This document shows, piece after piece, positions 56,401 through 64,000 of a stretch of DNA of 64,000 nt. The DNA comes from Periconia sp. R9002. Lineage: Eukaryota; Ascomycota; Dothideomycetes; Pleosporales; Periconiaceae. The DNA lies in assembly GCA_023627715.1 (NCBI GenBank), contig JAMAHW010000004.1, forward strand, positions 1 to 64,000, in the 5' to 3' direction. Within the stretch, counting starts at the first letter, position 1; each line of letters starts with the position of its first letter. The notes under the pieces were generated by a model that made no database searches, was not told where the DNA came from, and saw only the letters and a list, made by a program, of their open reading frames with translations. The position numbers and the translations under genes were made by a program.

Positions 56401-58008
56401 CAGACAACCGAGCTTGAAGCTGCAGCGCAAAAACTGCGTGACACTGAGGAGCTCGCTGAAAAGTATGCCGAAGAAGCACGCCTTCACCGTACAGCAGTTC
56501 TCTCTGGCCTTGGGCAAATAACCGAGCGGGGAACAGATGTAAATGATGCGGCAAACGAGCGTGTCCAAATCCTCCAACAGCAGGTCGAAGCTGCTAATGT
56601 CATGGTGCGCAAGAACCAAACGGCGGCAGACGCAGCTTCAGAAAAGTTGAGAAGGGCAGAAGAACGGATTGCAGGCTTGGAACAGTACCAAGAACAGTCA
56701 AGCCGCGAAGGCCTCACCATTCGGAAGCAACTCCAGCAGGCCATGCGAGACATGCAAGCATCGGAGGCCGAGAAATCTGAGCTCACCCAACAACATGAGC
56801 GATTGCGGCTCGAAAGCAATGCATTCGAGGTCCAGCTAAAAACGCTAAAGAATCTCCTCGAAGAGCGTGGCGTAAGTGCTGTAGATGCACGACGTTCTCG
56901 GGTTTTGGATAGCCCTAGTTCAAGGTTTGGTACTCCAGACATTAACCGTGTGCGCGAGCTAGAACAGCAGATTGATTCCATGAACAAGACACATGAAGAA
57001 GTACGCGCAGCATACGAGCAACGGGAGTTCGAATCGAACAGAGAGTGGGAGGAGAAGTTACAGGCACTGCACAACGATCACCAGGCTGCTGTGAAATACC
57101 TCCGAGGTACCGAAAAGATGCTCACGAAGATGAAGCAGGAGCTTGATCGCTACAAAAACGAAAAGAGCAAGCTTGAAGAAGAACTCTCGCACGCGCGACA
57201 GGCTTCACGAAGTCCCACCAAGGAACAGTCTGCCGAATGGGCATCCGAGCGTGCATCCTTGCAATCAGAGCTTTCTGCCGTACAAGAGAATCTCAAGACG
57301 ACAGCGGCTCGGATGGAGGGTCAAATTGCGTCGCTGCAGTCTGAGCTCTCGTCAACTCGCCAGGAAGTGGAGGCGGCTGCTAAGAAACTCAAAGACAGTG
57401 AGTCTGCAGCAGAACAGTCTCGGGTGCAGGTCGAAACACTGCGACGCAACAACGCCGACCTCGAGCAACGTGCACAAGAAGCCGAGGACCGTGTCCAGAT
57501 GTTCCTTACTCAGTTCGAAACCTCTGTGGACAACTACCGTCGGCAGTCACAGCTTCCTGAAGGGGCTACCAATGGTCATCATCGCGCTCACGATAGCATT
57601 GCATCTGGAGACTCGCTATACAGTGGCGATGACGGCTCAAGCACGCCTGAAGCTACGCCCAGCTCAGCAGTTACACGCAACTCCATGGCCTTGGACAGTC
57701 TCGCGTCGGAGCTTGACGCTTTGAGGAGCAACTGGGAAACCACCAACAAAGCCTATCGCCTCAGTGACCGATTTGACTTTGAGAAAACACCGACCACTGT
57801 ACCTGATTCCTTCGCACAATGGAAGCCGAACATGAATTTTGACGACGACGATGATGATGACATCAAGGAGGTGAAACCGGCTTCGGGCTCAGCAACTGCC
57901 TCTACCTCTACGTCTGCGCCAACTGGATCGACATCGACTACCAACCCCGCATCTGCATCAGCAAGTACGGCGGCACCATCAGGGCCTGGAGGCTCTGCGA
58001 TGATATAG
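53416..58008 (+). CDS. Tea1/Kel1-like kelch-repeat coiled-coil polarity protein
   Basis: Cell-end marker type protein: in fission yeast Tea1 travels on microtubule tips to mark growth sites, and budding-yeast Kel1 acts in polarity and cell fusion. Exons 53416-53679, 53741-54110 and 54167-58008 join to 1491 residues. N-terminal disordered 85 residues, then kelch repeats (about 95-470) with blades such as I-Y-L-M-G-G, F-I-V-F-G-G-D, I-Y-I-F-G-G-Q, L-Y-L-F-G-G-T-D and M-Y-I-F-G-G-R, each paired with downstream W. A Pro/Ser/Arg-rich linker (about 480-650) leads to a long heptad coiled coil (about 670-1370), and the end is acidic (D-D-D-D-D-D-D) and Ser/Thr/Ala-rich. In filamentous fungi such proteins act at hyphal tips. 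The kelch part spans the second intron, so an unspliced reading would lose two blades. Confidence 0.92.
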
Positions 58009-58944
58009 TTATCACTGGGCGTTCTGTTTGATTCCCTTTTTATAATGTCTTTTGGTTGGTCACCGTAAACCCACCACATCTTCTTCCCGAAGAAAAAACC
58101 CCTTATGTCTGTCTATCTTGGCCGGATCTCTCAATGTTGGCGTTGTGTTCCGATTTGGACAGCCATGTTAGATTTGGGTCTTTTGCGTTTTCATTCTCCC
58201 TTCCCGTATTATACCAATTTTCCGTTTCCCTTTTTTTTTCATACCCCTTGCTGTATTCTCGAATCAGCTCACTTAATTCGTCACTTTCACTAATACGCTT
58301 TGTTTACCCTCACGGGCTTTTCATGGTACTTTCACTGAATGCGAGTTCAGCATTTGTGGGGGGGTTTTTATTTTCTGCTCCGTTATAGTCGAGTTTTTGT
58401 GGCATTGGCGCATTCTTCCCCGATTTGATGTCAAGACGTACTCGGCCCTTCAGTACGTCGTATGTATGGTATATATCTACGTATGGTGTTGTGCGTGAAA
58501 TAATTGATGATCAAACAAGCATGTAATTGGAGAATTGATATAGTGACATACCGATTGATGATTGTGAGCTTGGCACAACCTTGGAAAGAGCAATCAGTTA
58601 GTTGCTGCCTCTGTAGTGCAAGGCAGAAGGAAGCGCTATGCTGCTTATGGGGTTCCTGCCTGGTCGGAACAGGCAGCCATCCGCCACTCCCTCATCATTC
58701 CGACCAACGCGTACTGGGCGCGAAAACAGGTGACCCTCGGACAGGGGACCTGAGTATGTACAGTGGCATGTAGGACGCAGCTAAACACCCATATTCATCG
58801 AGATATCTTCGGGTCATCTTCTACGGCTTCCGCCATGGTACCTATAAAGCAATACCTTTTCCTGGCCAGTTGCCTTCACATGCTATCCTTTCACCTCCTT
58901 ACTCTGCACTTGGCTTGATCTTAACCAGCCGTATCTTAAATACC
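58009..58944. other. Intergenic between tandem plus-strand genes
   Basis: 3' flank of the kelch gene and promoter of the ankyrin gene. A TTTTTTTT run near 58233 and GTATGG/GTATAT words near 58460 are seen; no gene. Confidence 0.5.
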
Positions 58945-61900
58945 ATGGCTTCACCCCGTCTTCTACCCGAGGTGCCTGTGAAGCACGCCGACTTCATCTC
59001 CTATGTTCAATCTCAACCCCGCAAACCGTTGGCAGAGCTCTTGGAACCCTACAAGCAATACGACGCAATCCTCAGAGAGGTCTTTGCCCAAGAACCTGAC
59101 CACCCTGCATTGGCCGACAGTCACCTCAATGTTGTGCCTGTTTTCAATGGGCATGAGAAAGACTTGAGAATCCGGGCACGTGACCCCGCCTCTCAGAGCC
59201 AAAAGGAGAACGACAAATATGTGATGCCTCTCAATGAAGCAGACAGGCGTCCGGACGGGTCTCCTGCCGTTGCGGAATCCTTGGACGAGTTCAAGCACAA
59301 TTTTGGCGTCTTTTGTGAACAGTCACTGGCGGATCTGGGTTGGAACAATGTCGTAGCGGCTGGTTCATCGGTTGTGACAAGTCTGCTACCTGTTCCCGAG
59401 AAATACAAAAAGACCAAGAGAGCTCTTCGCCAGTATTATCACGAATTGATGGCTCCTGCCTCCGACGTTGATCTTTTCCTTTATGGTTTGAGCGAAGACG
59501 ATGCCATCCAGAAAATTATCGAGATTGAGCAGCGCATCAAAGACAGCATCCTGGCCGAGGTGACAACGATCCGTACCAAGAATGCTATTACAATTGTTAG
59601 TCAGTATCCAACTCGACACATACAGATTGTGCTCCGCATCTACAAATCCCTGGCGGAAATTCTCACTGGCTTCGACGTAGACTGCTCTTGTGCAGCGTAT
59701 GACGGCCAACAAGTCTATGCTGCACCCAGAGCACTGGCTGCCTACATGACACAGACCAATACTATTGACCTCACTCGCCGCTCTCCTTCGTACGAGAATC
59801 GCCTTTCCAAGTACTCTCACCGTGGGTTCGAGGTATACTGGCCACTTCTCGACCGCTCTCGCGTAGACCCTACAATATTCGAAAGGAACTTTGGGCGAAC
59901 TGTAGGCCTAGCGAGACTCCTGGTCTTGGAGCGTCTACCATCTAACAAGGAACGGGATGCCTACATGCACGAGCGTCGACGCGAGCGGGGGCGCCCTCCC
60001 ATCAGGAGGCACTGGCAATACAGTATGAAGGGCAATCTCAAAGCAGATCACGAAGACGAGGTTGCTGAGTGGGTTGAGCAGGACGATGTTTCGGACTACC
60101 GTAAAGTACTATGACTCTAGCGTTCCTAAACAGTCGCTGACAGTACTAGATACATTTACCATTCCATATGGCCCACGATACGGCGCAAAGAAGATCGAGA
60201 AGCTTCTATATACGAAAGATATTCTTCTCAATTCAGAATGGAATAAGAAGAAAGATCGTGAGGTTAATCTGCACAGACACCCGGCATTTTTCGGCTATGC
60301 TAAAGAAATCATTCACGATTGCTGTGGGTTTTGCCCAAAGCCAGTGACTCCAGAAGAAATTGAAATTGCAGAAGAGGAAGCAAAGGTTTACGTGTCTGGA
60401 GAAGTGACCTTCATTAAGGATAATCCGGGACGGCAAGCAATTGGTACGAGACCCCGTCAAGCACACAAAAATATCTAGGAAGTTGACAGCTACGCACCCA
60501 TCTGAATCCTTGCATAAAATGACTTGCTGATTTTGGTTTCCCTCGCTAGGCTCCTTCAATCCAATCAATGACAACGACTGGACAGAAATGGCCTACGTTG
60601 GCAACACAGCTCGTCTATGCCAAGCTATTGTGGACCAGGATCTAGAGCATGTCCAAGATTGGCTGTCACAGGAGGGAGCTGATCCGAACTGTCGTGACTA
60701 TAGTAAGCATGAGACATTTAACATTTTGTGCCAACAATTAACAACGTTCTAGCTGGTCGAACTCCTTTACACCTCGCTGTTATATGTTCCACCCCTGAGA
60801 TAGTCCGGGATCTTATTGACCATAATGCCCGACTTGTGGCGAGACTCGCAGACGGAAGAACTGCACTTCACCTCGCTGCTGCACGCGGAAATGTGGAGAT
60901 TGTCCGAATGATCATGCAGAGGAGCGAAAAGAATGAAGAGGAAGAGGCCAAGAAAGAAGATGAACGAAAACGATTGCGAAAGGCAAGAGGCGAGGCTACG
61001 GAGGACAAGAATGGTAGCTCAAGTGCGAACAAAATGGATGATGTTTCCATAATAGACGAAGAACTGTCAGAAGATCTAAAGGATGACGATGCACAGAGCA
61101 GGACAACTGGATCGTTCGTGAAAGTCGAAAGCGAAGATCAGAGAACGGAAGACAACGTTCCAGGAGAAGGTGAAGATGAGCCCGATGTCTATGACGGTAC
61201 GTATTGCCTCGCCCCAGAAATAAAAAAAAGATTGAGGATCATATTGGCGTTCTGAAATCTCCTGTTCAAACATCCGCCAAATGAGCTCTACTGATCCCAA
61301 TTGTAGTCAATGTGCTAGCATGGGACCTTCAGTGCTCACCGCTCCACCTCGCGATCCTGCACGGGAACATTGACGTCGTGAAGGAACTAGTTCAAAATTT
61401 CGGAGCTGATGTCCTGTTACCTATAAAGCTGTTCAAAACTTTTGACAAGTCGCCTCGTGGGGCCATCTTGACGCTCGTTCTCTCCCTCGATTTGCCATTG
61501 GAAAAAGCCAAGTTGATGTCGAAAACTCTTCTTGAGCTTGGAGCTTCTTCTGCACAAGCAGATACCAGCCAGGTCACTGCGCTGCACTACCTCTCAGGCT
61601 ATCAACCAGAACTTCTGGACGTTTTGTTCGAAATTGATGAGCCCGCAGCCAAGCGAGCCATTCATCAAATCGCTACCCCAGGTGCAAGTTGGAATTCACT
61701 TGCTCAAAGTCCGCTTATGAGCGCAATTGCCAAAGGAAACGCTCTTGCGGCCAAAAAGCTTCTCGAAAAAGGAGCAAATCCATTTATACGGTTCAACGAT
61801 TGGAGTAAAGCAATGGAATCATATGGTGTGCACCATAGTTACCGTAGCGCCACGGACAACGAAAAAATGTTCAACGAGCAAGTCGAGCAACCGATTGTCC

Positions 61901-64000
61901 TTGCCATCGCGTGTGAGCTACCAGAGCTTGCTTCTGAGCTGCTGGAAATGGGCTACGACCCCAATTTACTTACAAAGGCCGCAAACCGAAATGTACAGCA
62001 TGGCTGGGTGTCTAGGGAATCCCAATCCCTGCTTGATGCTGTTCGTCGCAAGATCAAAGACTTGAGCAAGCTGTCAGAAAAAGGAGCCCCTACAAAGCCG
62101 AAGCTCACGGTCGAGGAGAACGTGAACTATCTGGAAGGATTCGAAGAGAATTCATACGCCTATTTTGTCGCAACAAAACAACTACGAGACGCTGAAAGGG
62201 CAGACCGTCATCGCATCGACACCTATGAGAAAGAGGTTAAGTCATACGAGGAGCGGGAAGGAAAGAAGCAGAAGACAGCAGAAGTCGAAAATCTAATTCA
62301 CAAATATGAAAAGCTGGAGAAGCGTTTGCTAGGCAAAGGAGCAAAAACATTCAAAGAGCTTTGGCCAAAGCTTTACCAGGAGCCAAGAAATTATGAGGCG
62401 AGATCATGGGATCCACCCGTGCTGAAAATCAAAATGGATTTCTTAGTGTATGATACGCAAGAAGAAACACGAAAGGCTTACATCAAACTGTAAGTGGAGA
62501 ACATCTGATGGTAAAATTGGCTAGCCACTAACCCCATTCTAGTTTCCAGGCTGTCTGGGACAACGATGTCGACACTGTCAAATCTCTCACGCTATCATCA
62601 TGGGGAAATGGAAACAAACCATTGATTGTGACTGCCACAGATGCTATTGGGTGTTCGACGTTTGTCATAGCCATTATGCGTGGACATTATGATCTTGCGC
62701 GTGTTCTTCTTGAGATCTCATACGCGCAATATATACCACCAGAGGAAGACAAGCCTAAGAGCTATCGACTTACCGACCAAGAAGGCGATGATGATGACGG
62801 AAGTGACATAGGTATTTCCGAAATAACAGTTGATGACAAATTCACCATTGAGAACATTGGGGAGGTCAGCATGGAAACGAAGATCCGAACATCGCCACTC
62901 GAATTCATGGGTTACTCTTTCCCTGTCAAGCATTATATGACGCTACATTCTCCCCACGGACCTTACTTCACCCACGGAATAGCTGGTAAGAAAACCGAGA
63001 TCGATGAAGCTCTCTTTTTGGAATCCTTCGCAATCACAATCAACGACATGGCCTTATTTTCCTTCTTATTGGATATTAAGGCCAAGTGGACATATATCAT
63101 CAACAAAGGGGTAGACAGCTCTGCTGACGTTTTCTCATTCCCATACGCGGATTTCGTGCGGGCCGTCAGATACGGCCGTGTTGAGTTCCTGGAGGAGATG
63201 ATCAAGCGAGGCGGTGCTGGTATGACTCTTGAGTCTCTTGTGAAAAAGAGCGGAACGAAATATCGGGAGAAACCAAAATACTACCAGGGACTCACTGTTC
63301 ACGGAAAGAAGCGGTCGGATTGGGTTGCTGCTGCTCGAGGCGAACAAGTGGAAGACGTTGCGAATATAAGCCCGCCGCTTTTGAAGGCTGCTCTCGAAGG
63401 CAGCCTGCGAAGTGTGGAGTGGTTTTTGAGCGATACACCTTACAGACGCTATCTTGACTTTGCAGAGGCAAACAAAAAGCACAAGCTCGTCGCTCATCTC
63501 AATAAGAGCGGTGGTGGTTTTGAGAAAGTGCTTAAGAAGTGGTACTTTGCGCGCCGTAAGTTTCTTTCGTCAATATGAGGTAGCAGATACTAACAAGCGA
63601 ACAGGTGGACTTGCTCTTCACTGTGCAATCAAGGCAGCAGCTAGTGGAGAATCGGTCAAACTTATCAAGTACTTGGTGGAGATCATGCCTGAGTCGCTCG
63701 ATGTCAAATCAGCCGATGGAAAGACACCCTTGGCTCTCGCTTTCTCGCAGCACCACCTCGACGCTGTAAAAGTCCTCCTCGATGCAGGCGCCGACCAAAC
63801 CACGCGAGACCACGAGGGCAGCAATATTCTCCACCACCTTTTCTCCACTCATATCGCAGACGACGACCCCACTCGCTGGCAACCTTTCCTCGATCTTATC
63901 GACAAACGGCTCCTATCTTCTCTACTAACGGAACGCTGCTCTCAAAGCCCAGGCTCCCTCACGCCGCTCAACAGATGGATACGCACCTCTATGCTCTCGA
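58945..64000 (+). CDS. Ankyrin-repeat protein with nucleotidyltransferase-like N-terminus (3' truncated)
   Basis: Exons 58945-60100, 60150-60443, 60550-60702, 60753-61196, 61307-62489, 62543-63555 and 63605 to the edge give more than 1,540 residues. The N-terminal 400 residues have a pattern like the polymerase-beta nucleotidyltransferase fold: G140-S-S, then S-D174-V-D176-L-F-L-Y-G, then G-F-D244-V-D246 after I-Q-I-V-L-R-I-Y. A basic block R-R-R-E-R-G-R-P-P-I-R-R follows. Ankyrin repeats begin around residue 510 (T-G-R-T-P-L-H-L-A, D-G-R-T-A-L-H-L-A-A-A-R-G-N) and continue in S-P-L-H-L-A-I-L-H-G-N, D-A-I-G-C-S-T-F-V and G-K-T-P-L-A-L-A. A Lys/Glu-rich disordered insert separates the first pair from the rest. 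The frame is open upstream to 58870, but ATG at 58945 (TACCATGG) has the better context. The gene runs past the window. Function unknown; NTase activity is a hypothesis. Confidence 0.88.

Noticed and set aside
1..64000. CRISPR arrays, operons, rRNA and tRNA genes
   Set aside because: None seen. The sequence is eukaryotic nuclear DNA; the tandem repeats lack unique spacers and no cloverleaf was found by eye.

Overview
The window looks like nuclear DNA of a filamentous ascomycete, most likely a dothideomycete of the Pleosporales type. The evidence is short GT-AG introns of about 45-160 bp, compact multi-exon genes, fungal-specific families (TOK1-type channel, Zn2Cys6 regulator, AIM11, Nop6, Tea1/Kel1 kelch protein), and an AT-rich block with the hallmarks of repeat-induced point mutation (RIP). 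Species assignment is inference only.

Layout. Bases 1 to about 3270 are a heavily RIP-mutated repeat block. One plus-strand frame still reads as the C-terminus of a Ty3/gypsy chromovirus integrase followed by a chromodomain. Next to it lies a TOK1-like potassium channel gene (minus). From about 5.93 to 13.06 kb I find no intact gene, only a 5 x 16 bp tandem repeat, a diverged direct duplication and gene-relic-like stretches. From 13.07 kb onward the window is gene-rich: a DEAD-box RNA helicase (+), an Mgr3-like mitochondrial TPR protein (-) divergent from a Nop6-like RRM protein (+), an ASH1-type SET methyltransferase (-), an Erf2-type palmitoyltransferase (-), an MLRQ/NDUFA4-like small mitochondrial protein (+) and a GPI-anchored Ser/Thr-rich surface protein (-). 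A gene-poor interval (29.65-33.68 kb) contains one striking tiny gene encoding a 68-residue, six-unit Cys-containing repeat peptide (-). It is followed by a Zn2Cys6 transcription factor (-) divergent from a CECR5-like HAD hydrolase (+), a secreted lactonase-fold propeller protein (-), a zinc/His-Me-finger protein with acidic SIM-like motifs (+), AIM11 (-), molybdopterin synthase large subunit (-), Kog1/Raptor (-), a Tea1/Kel1 kelch coiled-coil polarity protein (+), and an ankyrin protein with a nucleotidyltransferase-like N-terminus (+) that runs off the right edge.

The genes are mostly housekeeping and do not form an evident metabolic cluster. Shared themes are growth and polarity (Kog1, Tea1/Kel1, Erf2), mitochondria (Mgr3-like, MLRQ-like, AIM11, CECR5-like), and chromatin or RNA (ASH1, helicase, Nop6). 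The most novel-looking items are the 68-aa repeat peptide gene, the NTase-ankyrin fusion, the SIM-rich zinc-finger nuclease-like protein, and an unusual intron boundary in the potassium channel gene. Exon joins were chosen by reading splice sites and keeping the frame; none has transcript support here.
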